The notes under the pieces are model-generated. The model was not told the DNA's origin. It searched no databases and saw only the letters and a program-made list of their open reading frames with translations. A DNA stretch of 33,922 bases from Nonomuraea cypriaca (GTDB lineage Bacteria > Actinomycetota > Actinomycetes > Streptosporangiales > Streptosporangiaceae): assembly GCF_015645445.1 (NCBI RefSeq), contig NZ_JADOGI010000111.1, forward strand, positions 1-33,922. The letters are read 5' to 3'. The stretch's first letter is position 1. Each line of letters opens with the position of its first letter. Positions 22,936 to 31,087 of this stretch are shown here, piece by piece. The position numbers and the translations under genes were made by a program.

Positions 22936-24216
22936 ATGACCGACCAGCCTGACGGGACAGGCGCGCAGGCGTCGGTGGAGGCCATGTTCCGCGAGGAGCG
23001 CGGCCGGCTGCTCGCCTCCCTCGTACGGCGCTTCGGCGACCTCGACCTGGCCGAGGACGTCGCCTCCGAGGCGATCGAGGCCGCGCTGGCGCACTGGCCG
23101 GTCGACGGCGTACCGCCCAAACCCGGCGCGTGGCTGATGACGACCGCCCGGCGCCGGGCCGTCGACCGGCTGCGGCGGGACAAGGCGTACGCCGCGCGGC
23201 TCGCCATCCTGCAGGTGGAGGCCGACCGCGCCGCCCCCGCCTGCGACGATGGCGACGACCTGCCCGACGAACGCCTGCGGCTGTTCTTCACCTGCGCTCA
23301 CCCGGCGCTGCCCGCAGGCGATCGCGGAGCGCTCATGCTGCGCTGCCTCGCGGGACTGACGACACCCGAGGTCGCGCGCGCCTTCCTGGTGCCGCCGGCC
23401 ACGATGGGCAAGCGCATCGTCCGGGTCAAGAAGAAGATCCGCGAGGCCCGCATCCCGTTTCGCGTACCCGACGCCGGCGAACTCCCTGCCCGCCTGCCCG
23501 GCGTGCTCCAGGTCATCTACTCGATCTTCACCGAGGGGTACGCGGCCAGCTCCGGCCCTGACCTGCAGCGGCTCGACCTCGCCGAGGAGGCCATCAGGCT
23601 GGCGCGCATCCTGCGCCGCCTGCTGCCCGCCGAACGCGAGGTCGCGGGCCTGCTCGGGCTGATGCTGCTGATCCACGCACGGCGCGACGCCCGCACCGGG
23701 CCCGCCGGCGACCTCGTGCTGCTCGACGAGCAGGACCGCGGCCGCTGGGACCCCACGATGATCGAGGAAGGCCGTGAACTGGTACGCGCCGCGCTGACCG
23801 GCGGCCCGCCCGGCCCGTACGGCGTGCAGGCCGCGATCGCCGCGCTGCACGACGAGGCCGCGGACGTCGCCACCACCGACTGGCCCCAGATCGTGGCGCT
23901 CTACGACGTGCTGCTCGCCCTCATGCCCTCCCCCGTCGTCGAGCTCAACCGGGCCGCGGCGGTGGCACTGCGCGACGGGCCCGAGGCCGGCCTGGCGCTG
24001 CTCGACGGGCTGGCCGGGGAGGCGCCGCTCCGCGCGTACAGCCCCTATCCGGCCGCCCGCGCGGACCTGCTGCAGCGGCTCGGCCGCTTCGCCGAGGCGG
24101 CGGCGGCCTACCGCGAAGCGCTCGACCTGGCCGGCTCCGAACCCGAACGCGCCCACCTGCGCCGCCGCATGGCCGCCCTCCAACCCGCAGCCCCGAACCC
24201 GAACCGACAGCCCTGA
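22936..24216 (+). CDS. Second ECF42-group sigma factor
   Basis: 426 residues, same architecture as the first: region 2 (FREERGRLLASLVRRFGDLD, LAEDVASEAIEAALAHW, PGAWLMTTARRRAVDRLRRD), region 4 (LMLRCLAGLTTPEVARAFLV, TMGKRIVRVKKKIREARI) and the long TPR-like C-terminal extension (VIYSIFTEGYAASSGPDLQR, VELNRAAAVALRDGPEAGLA). It differs at many positions from the first sigma, and the N-terminus has a ~10-residue extension. It follows its DGPF partner by 5 bases and is followed by the DinB-like gene. Two ECF42 factors with different partners suggest separate regulons. Confidence 0.92.
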   Translation: MTDQPDGTGAQASVEAMFREERGRLLASLVRRFGDLDLAEDVASEAIEAALAHWPVDGVPPKPGAWLMTTARRRAVDRLRRDKAYAARLAILQVEADRAAPACDDGDDLPDERLRLFFTCAHPALPAGDRGALMLRCLAGLTTPEVARAFLVPPATMGKRIVRVKKKIREARIPFRVPDAGELPARLPGVLQVIYSIFTEGYAASSGPDLQRLDLAEEAIRLARILRRLLPAEREVAGLLGLMLLIHARRDARTGPAGDLVLLDEQDRGRWDPTMIEEGRELVRAALTGGPPGPYGVQAAIAALHDEAADVATTDWPQIVALYDVLLALMPSPVVELNRAAAVALRDGPEAGLALLDGLAGEAPLRAYSPYPAARADLLQRLGRFAEAAAAYREALDLAGSEPERAHLRRRMAALQPAAPNPNRQP

Positions 24217-24353
24217 CAGCTGCCGCCGTCCCGGAGCCGGGCCCGCAGCCCTGAGGACCCCGCGCCGCGCGGCCCGTTGCCCGCCGCAGCACACGGCCGC
24301 GTGCCATGCGCGGCCACCCGTCATCACGCCACATGAGCGACCAGGAGATGGAC

Positions 24354-24986
24354 ATGAACCCCCATGAGATCACCACGCTGGTGGAGGCCGAACGGCTCGG
24401 CCTCGCCGATCTCCTCGACGACCTCTCCGGCCAGGAGTGGCGGACCGGCTCCCTGTGCCCGGGCTGGACCGTGCACGACGTCGCCGCGCACCTGACCCTG
24501 TCGACCCGCTCGACGTTCCTCGGCATGCTCGGCGGCGTGATCCGCGCGGGCGGCGACTTCAACAAGATGGTCGCCGTACAGGCGCGGACCCGGGCCGCCA
24601 GGTTCACCCCCGCGGAGCTCGTCGCGCAGATCCGCCAGAGCGCCGGATCAGCCCGCCGCGCCCCGGGCGCGGGGCCACTCGACCCGTTGGTCGACGCGCT
24701 CGTCCACGGACAGGACATCGCCCGTCCGCTCGGCCGCGTGCGCCCGATGCCCGTCGCGGCGGTCACGGTCGCGCTCGACTACGTCCTCGGCAGCCGCTTC
24801 TACGGCGCCCGCCGGCGTCTGGACGGCACGCGGCTCATCGCCACCGACCTGGACTGGTCGTCGGGCCAGGGCCCCGACGACATACGCGGCCCGGCCGGCG
24901 ACCTCCTCCTGCTGGCCACCGGCCGCTCAACGGCCCCCGCAGCCCTGTCCGGCCCAGGCACCGCACGCCTCCAACCCACACTGTGA
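24354..24986 (+). CDS. Mycothiol-dependent DinB-like (maleylpyruvate isomerase family) enzyme
   Basis: 210 residues of the DinB/MDMPI four-helix-bundle fold. Family landmarks: ERLGLADLLDDLSGQEWRTG, the CPGWTVHDVAAHL motif whose His is a metal ligand, and DPLVDALVHGQDIARPLGR with the second His region. Family members use mycothiol, the actinobacterial thiol, for isomerisation or detoxification. The ATG at 24354 has CAGGAG with 6-base spacing; the ATGs at 24333 and 24348 are less well placed. It lies 137 bases after the second sigma gene on the same strand and may be in its regulon. Confidence 0.8.
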   Translation: MNPHEITTLVEAERLGLADLLDDLSGQEWRTGSLCPGWTVHDVAAHLTLSTRSTFLGMLGGVIRAGGDFNKMVAVQARTRAARFTPAELVAQIRQSAGSARRAPGAGPLDPLVDALVHGQDIARPLGRVRPMPVAAVTVALDYVLGSRFYGARRRLDGTRLIATDLDWSSGQGPDDIRGPAGDLLLLATGRSTAPAALSGPGTARLQPTL

Positions 24987-25134
24987 CGCTGCTGAGGTCG
25001 CGGCGCTGCTCGGAAGTGACCAGGGCCGCCCAAGGCCGATCGGCTCTGTTCAGGGCGCGGCCAGGGTGGCTCAAAGCGCGGCCGACGGCACCCAGGGCAC
25101 GATCGGCGCTGCTTCCAAGGCGTGGGGGCGCTGC

Positions 25135-25557
25135 TCAGGGTCTGGTCAGGGTGGCGAGTTTGCGGAGGGAGCGGCGGGTGAGGGCGATGACCACAGGGCG
25201 GGCCAGCGGCCACAACGCGCGCCCCAGCGGGCCGAACGGCAGGCGCAGCTCCTCCGCCCAGATGACCTGGCAGCCGCCCGCGCGCGGACGCACCCGGATC
25301 GCGCCCCGGCCGCGCACCACCCGGCCGGTGTGCTCCACCCGCACGAGCGCGGGCGGCTCCCAATGGGTGATCGTCATCGTGTCCAGGAACCCGAACGGCC
25401 ACACCCCCGTGTAGGCCTCGATCGTGTCCCCGCCCACCTGGGCGGCGGTGGTCAGGAACATCCACTCCCGATGCCGGGGCCAGTCGGTGATGAGCGCGAA
25501 CACCTGCTCCGGCGGGGCCGGCACGTCGAGCGCGGCGGCGGCGTACACGGGTCTCAC
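25135..25557 (-). CDS. SRPBCC (START/polyketide-cyclase-like) family protein
   Basis: 140 residues, GTG start. Typical SRPBCC layout: AALDVPAPPEQVFALITDWP at the first strand and helices, HREWMFLTT, then alternating strands (DTMTITHWEPPALVRVEH, GAIRVRPRAGGCQVIWAEEL) and a long C-terminal helix (ALWPLARPVVIALTRRSLRK). The fold forms a deep hydrophobic pocket for lipids or aromatic compounds; ligand unknown. It is convergent with the mycothiol enzyme; the 148 bases between them contain only GC-rich imperfect repeats. Confidence 0.8.
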   Translation of the reverse strand: MRPVYAAAALDVPAPPEQVFALITDWPRHREWMFLTTAAQVGGDTIEAYTGVWPFGFLDTMTITHWEPPALVRVEHTGRVVRGRGAIRVRPRAGGCQVIWAEELRLPFGPLGRALWPLARPVVIALTRRSLRKLATLTRP

Positions 25558-25858
25558 GCACCAATCCCTACCCCGTCGGTCCCGCCCTTGTCAGCTGCCC
25601 TGGTTATCGCCGGTTTCCACGAGGCCGTCCCGGTTCGTACGCGACCTACGACTTGAGCCGATCAGGGAGATCGCTGCGCCGGACTCGCTCCGATCAAGAA
25701 GGCGTTGAGGCCCAGGGCCCGCTGCGGATCGCCGGTATCGCGCCGCGCTCACCACGAACCCCGGCGACCCCTGCTCGGCGATACGAGACTACGAGCAGGC
25801 AATGTTCACTCGGTCACGTTCGGGAGCAGGCGCCGATAAGGGGTTGTCCGCAGGTTAC
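25558..25858. other. Intergenic region without a recognisable gene
   Basis: About 300 bases upstream of the SRPBCC gene and downstream of the TetR gene. Open frames here lack coding character. It should contain the SRPBCC promoter (minus strand), but I see no convincing -10/-35 pair, hairpin or repeat. Confidence 0.5.
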
Positions 25859-26530
25859 TCAACCCCGGCTTCCCCGGAGGGAGGCGTCCGTGCTTGCCAG
25901 TCCTTCGGCGGTGGCTTGCAGCAGTCGCGTGAGGCGGGGTTGGAAGTCGAGTGCGACGTGGCCCCACCGCGGGTTGCGGGTGTAAAGCTCGGCGAGCGTG
26001 GCCGTGGGGTGCGATAGCTGCCAGAGGCTGCCGGTGATGCCCAACGCCGCGGTGATGAGGTCCTGTACCTGCGCGGTGGTCATGACGCCCGATGCGGTCA
26101 GGGTCTCGACGATGGCGTCGTGGGCTGCGAAGGAGTTGGTCTTGAAACGGTGCGCACGTTGCAGGTCGACGTCGCCCTCAAGACTGAGCGGTACATGGGT
26201 GAGCAGGTCGCAGAACAGTGGTTGCGCGGCCAGCGTGGTGGCCACGGCTGTCGCGGTTTCGCCGGGAGCGAGGTTGTACGCGTCGGCGAGGTGGTCGCTG
26301 ATCAGGTCACGCCATTGTTGCCAGCCGCGTTCGGCGAGTTCGAGGAGGAGTTCTTCCTTGCTGGCGAAATAGCGGCGGACAGCGGAGGGATGCAGGCCCG
26401 CGAGTTCGGTGACGGCCGCCAGCGTGACATGGCGTACTCCGCCGAGGTCGGCGGCCAGTGTGCGCGCGGCGTCCAGGAGGTCCTCGGCACGACGCAGCTT
26501 GGCTTCCTGCGAACGAGCCCTGCGATGCAT
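25859..26530 (-). CDS. TetR-family transcriptional repressor
   Basis: 223 residues. The N-terminal HTH is RRAEDLLDAARTLAADLGGV, HVTLAAVTELAGLHPSAVRR, YFASKEELLLELAERGW; the rest is the ligand-binding helical domain (SLEGDVDLQRAHRFKTNSFA). The ATG at 26530 is preferred: the next ATG upstream (26548) lies inside the operator. It is divergent from the SDR gene and two matched operators lie in between, so it most likely represses both. The ligand is probably a substrate or product of the SDR. Confidence 0.88.
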   Translation of the reverse strand: MHRRARSQEAKLRRAEDLLDAARTLAADLGGVRHVTLAAVTELAGLHPSAVRRYFASKEELLLELAERGWQQWRDLISDHLADAYNLAPGETATAVATTLAAQPLFCDLLTHVPLSLEGDVDLQRAHRFKTNSFAAHDAIVETLTASGVMTTAQVQDLITAALGITGSLWQLSHPTATLAELYTRNPRWGHVALDFQPRLTRLLQATAEGLASTDASLRGSRG

Positions 26531-26537
26531 GAGGACA

Positions 26538-26564
26538 CCATAACGCATGAAGCATGCGTTATGG
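26538..26564. promoter_or_regulatory. TetR operator 1
   Basis: CCATAACGCATG, AAG, CATGCGTTATGG: a perfect 12-bp inverted repeat with 3-bp spacer, 8 bases upstream of the TetR start codon. The inner core is AACGC-N9-GCGTT. Its size and perfection are typical of TetR-family operators. Confidence 0.8.
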
Positions 26565-26581
26565 TGATACAGTTCCGATTT

Positions 26582-26600
26582 AACGCAAGCCGATTGCGTT
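26582..26600. promoter_or_regulatory. TetR operator 2
   Basis: AACGCAA, GCCGA, TTGCGTT: a second perfect dyad with the same AACGC-N9-GCGTT core as operator 1. The centres (26551 and 26591) are 40 bp apart, nearly four helical turns, on the same face of the DNA. Confidence 0.7.
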
Positions 26601-26734
26601 GAGCGTGCTGTCACGCCTTGGGGTGCGACGCCCAAGGAGAGGGAAGCCGGCCATGCGCGCCGCCGTCGTCGCCGGGTGGCGCCGGCAAATCGCACAGTCG
26701 CTCCTGCCACCCATCGAAGGGACGAGAGAACACC

Positions 26735-27703
26735 ATGCAGTTGATCCAGACAGATTTCAACGCCACCAGCACCGCAGAGGACGTGATCGCCGGTCGCGAT
26801 CTATCAGGACTGCGAGCCATCGTCACTGGCGCCGCCGCCGGGATCGGCATCGAGACCGCGCGGGCGCTGGCCCACGCCGGAGCTGACGTCACCCTCGCCG
26901 TCCGCGACAGCAATGCTGGTCGCGCGGCCGCAGAGGACATCACGACCGATAGCGGCAGCGTCGCCGTCCACATCGCGGAGATCGATCTAGCTGACCGCGC
27001 CAGTGTCGGCCGGTTCGTGAACGGGTGGAAGGGGCCGCTGCACCTACTGATCAACAACGCCGGCATCATGGCCGGCCCCCTGTCGCGTACGCGTGAAGGG
27101 TGGGAGCTGCAGTTCGCCACCAACCACCTGGGGCACTTCGCCTTGGCCCGCGGCCTGCACTCCGCGCTAGCGGCCGGCGCCGCGCAGCGTCACGGCGCTC
27201 GCATCGTGGGTCTGAGTTCCAGCGCGCACACGCGGGCGCCTGTCGATCTCGACGATCTGCATTTCCTACGCCGCCCCTACGATCCCTGGACCGCCTACGC
27301 CCAATCCAAGACGGCGGTCGTCCTGTTCTGCGTGGAGGCCTCTCGACGTTGGGCCGCTGACGGAATCGTGGCCAATGCCGTCAACCCAGGCGGCATCAAG
27401 ACCGGCCTGCAGAAACACGTCAGCCCAGACCTTCAACGGACCTGGGATGCCGCCGAGGCCGCCGGCGACATCACGCTCAAGACTCCGCAACAGGGTGCCG
27501 CCACGACTCTGGTCGCCGCACTCACACCCGAGTTCGGTTCAACCGGAGGCCACTACCTGAACAACGGCAACGAAGCACCGACCGTTCCGAACGACACTGA
27601 CCTCGGTTACGAAACACATGCCGTCAGGCAATGGGCCAAGGACCCCGAGACTGCTCGCACACTGTGGGACGTCTCCACTGCCCTCACCGACACGGCCTTC
27701 TGA
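26735..27703 (+). CDS. Short-chain dehydrogenase/reductase (SDR)
   Basis: 322 residues, classical SDR similar to retinol-dehydrogenase/WWOX-like members. Rossmann motif TGAAAGIG (about residue 31-38), NNAGIMAG, catalytic Ser in VGLSSSAHTRAP, and YAQSK as the catalytic Tyr-Lys pair; AVNPGGIKTGLQ follows. It should oxidise or reduce a hydroxyl/keto group with NAD(P). A ~25-residue N-terminal extension precedes the Rossmann fold. The frame is open from 26618, but the ATG at 26735 matches the family start. It is divergent from the TetR gene, with a ~135-base leader after the second operator. Confidence 0.9.
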   Translation: MQLIQTDFNATSTAEDVIAGRDLSGLRAIVTGAAAGIGIETARALAHAGADVTLAVRDSNAGRAAAEDITTDSGSVAVHIAEIDLADRASVGRFVNGWKGPLHLLINNAGIMAGPLSRTREGWELQFATNHLGHFALARGLHSALAAGAAQRHGARIVGLSSSAHTRAPVDLDDLHFLRRPYDPWTAYAQSKTAVVLFCVEASRRWAADGIVANAVNPGGIKTGLQKHVSPDLQRTWDAAEAAGDITLKTPQQGAATTLVAALTPEFGSTGGHYLNNGNEAPTVPNDTDLGYETHAVRQWAKDPETARTLWDVSTALTDTAF

Positions 27704-27816
27704 GTGCTCGCCCCTTCTGGTCCTCGGCCGGTCTGCGCGGATCCGGCTCCGCGGCACGGGACGGGTGATCCGCTCGGACTCCGTCAGGCGGGCCGTCACG
27801 CACGAGCGGTGAGCGT

Positions 27817-28245
27817 TCACCGGCCTCCGGTGAACGGCGCCTCGCCGTCCCGCGGCGGGCGGAAGCGCAGGGCCGACCAGGTCTCGTCCACCGCGACCTG
27901 GCCGTTCGGGCGCAGGCCGAACTCGCCCACGATCGGCCACAGCGTGTCGCGGTTGATGTCGGCCTTGTTGCCCTTGGGGTAGGCCACCCACAGCACGGCC
28001 GGCTCGGCGAGGTGTTCGCGGTGGAGCTCCAGCAGGCGCCGGGCCGCGGCGGCGTCGGCGGCGAAGACGACCGCGACCCCCGCCTCCTTCAGGTCCGTCA
28101 CGTGGCGGGCGCCCTCCGGCAGTTGCCCGAGGAGAGGGCGGTGGGCGGGATCGGAGACCCACACGGCGGTCTCCGGCTTGACGAGCAGCTTGGCGGCGAC
28201 GGTTTTGGCAGTCATATCGGGCTTTCGTGCGGTTTTGGCGGGCAT
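27817..28245 (-). CDS. Conserved hypothetical protein
   Basis: 142 residues from ATG 28245, or 132 from ATG 28215. The likely native N-terminus is MTAKTVAAKLLVKPETAVWV; then VAVVFAADAAAARRLLELHR, VLWVAYPKGNKADINRDTLW and VDETWSALRFRPPRDGEAPF. The sequence fits a small alpha/beta actinomycete family of unknown function; I cannot assign a reaction. The start region has been duplicated: a 30-bp imperfect repeat supplies both ATGs. The upstream ATG lies one base after the stop of the broken RibD-C gene (GCCTGACATG), so translation may be coupled to it. Confidence 0.75.
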   Translation of the reverse strand: MPAKTARKPDMTAKTVAAKLLVKPETAVWVSDPAHRPLLGQLPEGARHVTDLKEAGVAVVFAADAAAARRLLELHREHLAEPAVLWVAYPKGNKADINRDTLWPIVGEFGLRPNGQVAVDETWSALRFRPPRDGEAPFTGGR

Positions 28246-28260
28246 GTCAGGCTTTCGTGT
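28201..28260. repeat. 30-bp imperfect tandem duplication over a start codon
   Basis: 28201-28230 and 28231-28260 are 25/30 identical (both start GGTTTTGGC and contain GGCTTTCGTG). Each copy carries the ATG of the minus-strand hypothetical gene, and the right copy also carries the stop of the upstream RibD-C remnant. Confidence 0.8.
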
Positions 28261-28593
28261 AGGTCAGGTTCAGCACGCCGGTGCCGAAGGTGGCGGAACG
28301 GGTGAGCGTGAGGGGGATCTGCCCGCTCACGTCGCCGAACAGCTTCTTGCCCTTACCGATCACGATGGGGTGGACGAGCAGGTTGAGCTCGTCGAGCAGG
28401 CCGTCGCGCAGCAGGGAGACGACCAGGGTCGAGCTGCCGGTGACGCCGATGTTCTCGCCGGGCCGCTGCTTGAGCGGATCTGCGCGCCGACGGCCCGGCC
28501 CATCTCCTCGTCCATGTAGGGAAAGTGCCAGGTCTCCGGCGCCTCGACGACGCCGTCGAGTGAGATGAACAGTCCTGCGGTGATCTTCCTCAT
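28247..28593 (-). pseudogene. RibD-C/DHFR-like gene with internal deletion and frameshift
   Basis: From ATG 28593 the minus strand reads MRKITAGLFISLDGVVEAPE, TWHFPYMDEEMGRAVGAQIR. Near 28470 the sensible frame changes, and the rest continues in another frame: KQRPGENIGVTGSSTLVVSL, LRDGLLDELNLLVHPIVIGK, ending TGVLNLTYTKA. Intact relatives have ~70 more residues in between (GRRTYEEF ... TPKYVVSTTL ...). So a deletion removed the middle of the gene and threw the halves out of frame. It is related to but not the same subgroup as the two reductases at 17.8-19.2 kb. AAGGAG precedes the ATG. Confidence 0.75.
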
Positions 28594-28661
28594 GGGAGGT
28601 CGCTCCTTGCTCTCGGGATGCCCCCAACGTCTCACCGAAAAAAATATTCGTCAAGGCTCGT

Positions 28662-29306
28662 TCAGGACTCCAGGAAGCGCAGCACCGCCAGCACCCGGCG
28701 GCTGTAACCGGTCGCGTGCGACAGGCTCAGCTTGTCGAACAAGGAGTTCACGTGCTTCTCCACCGCGCTCTGCGACACGTGCAGCGCCGCGGCGATCGAG
28801 GCGTTGGTCAGCCCCTGCGCCATCCGCTCCAGCACCTCCCGCTCGCGCACGGTCAGCCGCGCCAGCGGATCCACCTGCGTGGTGCGGGCCAGCAACTGGC
28901 GCACCACCTCAGGATCGAACGCCGCTCCCCCGGCCCCCACCCGCTCCAGCGCGTCCAGGAAGTCGCCGACCTGCGCCACCCGGTCCTTCAGCAGGTAGCC
29001 GACGCCCTCGACGTCCGCGCTCATCAGCTCGGTGGCGTACCTCTTCTCCACGTACTGCGACAACACCAGCACCTTCACCCCAGGCCAGCGGCGCCTGATC
29101 TCCAGGGCCGCGCGCAGCCCCTCGTCGGTGTGGCTCGGCGGCATCCGCACGTCCACCACCACGACGTCAGGCCGGTACGCGGCCACCGCCGCCACCAGCG
29201 CCGCACCGTCGCTGACCGCGGCCGGCACCTCGTGGCCCTCCTCCAGCAGCAGCCGGACCAGGCCCTCGCGCAGCAGCGTGGAGTCCTCGGCCAGGATCAC
29301 CCGCAC
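28662..29306 (-). CDS. NarL/LuxR-type response regulator
   Basis: 214 residues. Receiver domain: acidic pair EDS near residue 7-9, phosphoacceptor Asp52 in VVVVDVRMP, Lys in YLLKDRV. LuxR HTH at the C-terminus: LTVREREVLERMAQGLTNAS, IAAALHVSQSAVEKHVNSLF. It pairs with the histidine kinase, whose stop codon overlaps this GTG start by 10 bases, so translation is coupled. Targets are not evident locally. Confidence 0.92.
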   Translation of the reverse strand: MRVILAEDSTLLREGLVRLLLEEGHEVPAAVSDGAALVAAVAAYRPDVVVVDVRMPPSHTDEGLRAALEIRRRWPGVKVLVLSQYVEKRYATELMSADVEGVGYLLKDRVAQVGDFLDALERVGAGGAAFDPEVVRQLLARTTQVDPLARLTVREREVLERMAQGLTNASIAAALHVSQSAVEKHVNSLFDKLSLSHATGYSRRVLAVLRFLES

Positions 29307-30385
29307 GGCAGCACCGCCACGATCGTCGTCGGCCCGCCCGCCGGGCTGCTCAGCTCGAACCCGCCGTCCAGCGCCGCCACCCGCCTGGCCAGCCCCGACA
29401 GGCCGCCCCCGCGCGCGCTGGCGCCGCCCGCGCCGTCGTCACGCACCCGTACGACCACCGCCCCGTCCTCCTCGTGCACCTCGACCGTGATGAGCGTGGC
29501 GGCGGCGTGCTTGGCGGCGTTCGTCACGGCCTCGCACACCACAAAGTACGCCGCCGTCTCCACCTGCGTCGGCGGCCGCCGCGGCAGGTCGCACCAAACC
29601 CTGACCGGCACGGCCGACCGCTCGGCCACACCCGCCAGCGCCTCGCCGAGCCCGAGGGAGTCCAGCCCGCTCGGGTAGACCCGCCAGGCCACCTCGCGCA
29701 GCTCGGCCAGCGCCTGCTGCGCCTCCTGGTGCGCCTGCTCCAGCAACTCCGGCCGCCCCCGCCTGGAGCGCCCGACCAGCATCGACAGCGCGACCAGGCG
29801 CTGCTGCAGCCCGTCGTGCAGGTCCCGCTCGATCCTGCGCCGCTCGGAGTCGACCGCCGCCACGATGCCGGCCCGGCTCTCGGCCAACTCGGCGATCCTG
29901 CGCTCCAGCGCCAGGGTACGGTCCGGGCCCAGCATCCGCAGCGCCAGCCGGCGCTCCAGCGCGTGCACCCCCACGAGACCGGACAGGTCCAGGAACAGCA
30001 GCACGATCCCGGCCACGACGGCATAGGCCACCAGAGGGACCGACGGGTACATCCCGTCGAACGGCCGGCCGGTCCCCCACGCCGCGACCACCATGACCAC
30101 GACGACCGACCCGTACACCAGCAGGGCGACCACCAGCCCGCCGAGCACGCCGACCGGGCCCCGGGCGGCCAGGTAAAGCAACGCCCGGCCGCCCGGGCCC
30201 AGCGCGGCCCGGTCCAGGCGCAGGCGACGGGCCTCCAGCAGGGCCAGCCGCCGGGCGGCCGCGGCGACGTTCGGGTTGCCCGCGAACGGCAGGGTCAACA
30301 GCACGAACGCCAGCTCGGCCGGCGCGGTGACGGCGCCCAGCGTCACCGCGCCCAGCACCCGCAACCCCTCAACGGCGACTCGCAT
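29297..30385 (-). CDS. Sensor histidine kinase, HisKA_3 (NarL-system) type
   Basis: 362 residues from ATG 30385. N-terminal membrane segments (VLGAVTLGAVTAPAELAFVL, GPVGVLGGLVVALLVYGSVV, VPLVAYAVVAGIVLLFLDLS) make a small sensor; then ERRRIERDLHDGLQQRLVAL with phosphoacceptor His190, and a HATPase domain with N box VCEAVTNAAKHA and DDGAGG plus GGGLSGLARRVAALDG. Signals sensed are probably membrane-related. The ATG lies inside the end of the DedA gene (17-base overlap). A GTG at 30358, preceded by GAGGGG with a 6-base spacer, is an alternative start without overlap. Confidence 0.88.
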   Translation of the reverse strand: MRVAVEGLRVLGAVTLGAVTAPAELAFVLLTLPFAGNPNVAAAARRLALLEARRLRLDRAALGPGGRALLYLAARGPVGVLGGLVVALLVYGSVVVVMVVAAWGTGRPFDGMYPSVPLVAYAVVAGIVLLFLDLSGLVGVHALERRLALRMLGPDRTLALERRIAELAESRAGIVAAVDSERRRIERDLHDGLQQRLVALSMLVGRSRRGRPELLEQAHQEAQQALAELREVAWRVYPSGLDSLGLGEALAGVAERSAVPVRVWCDLPRRPPTQVETAAYFVVCEAVTNAAKHAAATLITVEVHEEDGAVVVRVRDDGAGGASARGGGLSGLARRVAALDGGFELSSPAGGPTTIVAVLPCG

Positions 30386-30986
30386 GCCTCCCCTTGCGCC
30401 GCTCGGCCACCCGTACACCGACGAACACCAGCACCGCGGCGACCACCATGGCGATCACCACGTTGGTGCCGATGCCGACGTACGCCTCCACCAGCGACCA
30501 GTTGTCGCCGAGGAAATAGCCGGCCAGGACGAAGATCGTGTTCCAGATGAGGCTGCCGGCCGCCGTCAGCAGCGTGAACGCCACGATAGGCATCCGCTCC
30601 ACGCCCGCCGGCACCGAGATGAGGCTGCGGAAGATGGGGATCATCCTGCCGAAGAACACCGTCTTGCGCCCGTGGCGCAGGAACCACGCCTCCGTCTTCT
30701 CGATGTCGGACACCTTCACCAGCGGGAGCCTGGCGGCGATGGCCAGCACGCGCTCGCGGCCCAGTAACGCCCCCACCCAGTACAGCGCCAGGGCGCCGAG
30801 CACCGAGCCGAGCGTCGTGTACACCAGCACCTCGAGCAGATCCATCTCGCCCATACCGGCGGTGAAGCCGGCCAAGGGCAGGATCACCTCGCTGGGCAGC
30901 GGCGGGAACAGGTTCTCCAGCGCGATGGCCAGGCCCGCCCCTGGCGCCCCGAGGCTCTCCATCAGTCCAACCAGCCAATCAGTCAT
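30369..30986 (-). CDS. DedA-family membrane protein
   Basis: 205 residues of the DedA/SNARE-associated (VTT) family, which includes lipid flippases such as UptA and PopT. Landmarks: LENLFPPLPSEVILPLAG, the re-entrant loop with acidic and Pro residues; GRERVLAIAARLPLVKVSDI; FFGRMIPIFRSLISVPAGVE, with the conserved FxGRxxPxxRxxxxxPAG; and two C-terminal helices (SLIWNTIFVLAGYFLG, NVVIAMVVAAVLVFVGV). ATG 30986 has no obvious ribosome-binding site. It leads the operon with the two-component pair, so the kinase may respond to envelope lipid state; that is inference. Confidence 0.92.
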   Translation of the reverse strand: MTDWLVGLMESLGAPGAGLAIALENLFPPLPSEVILPLAGFTAGMGEMDLLEVLVYTTLGSVLGALALYWVGALLGRERVLAIAARLPLVKVSDIEKTEAWFLRHGRKTVFFGRMIPIFRSLISVPAGVERMPIVAFTLLTAAGSLIWNTIFVLAGYFLGDNWSLVEAYVGIGTNVVIAMVVAAVLVFVGVRVAERRKGRHASRR

Positions 30987-31046
30987 GGGGACAAGGCTAT
31001 GGACGATCACGTGTGCCCGGGAATGAGGAAGGCGCCCGGGCGCAAC

Positions 31047-31085
31047 TGTGGTAAACCACACCCCTCCGGGCCGTACACTGTACGG
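31047..31085. promoter_or_regulatory. Two adjacent palindromes in the DedA / SNF2 divergent promoter
   Basis: TGTGGT-AA-ACCACA (31047-31060) and CCGTACA-C-TGTACGG (31071-31085) are both perfect dyads. TACACT in the second (31074-31079) is a good -10, 8 bases before the GTG of the SNF2 gene, so this mRNA may be leaderless or nearly so and both palindromes would overlap the promoter. Confidence 0.5.
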
Positions 31086-31087
31086 TC

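Noticed and set aside
26653..26734. Possible upstream ORF in the SDR leader (ATG 26653)
   Set aside because: The GGAG is too far from the ATG, and the frame runs on through the SDR gene as shadow sequence.
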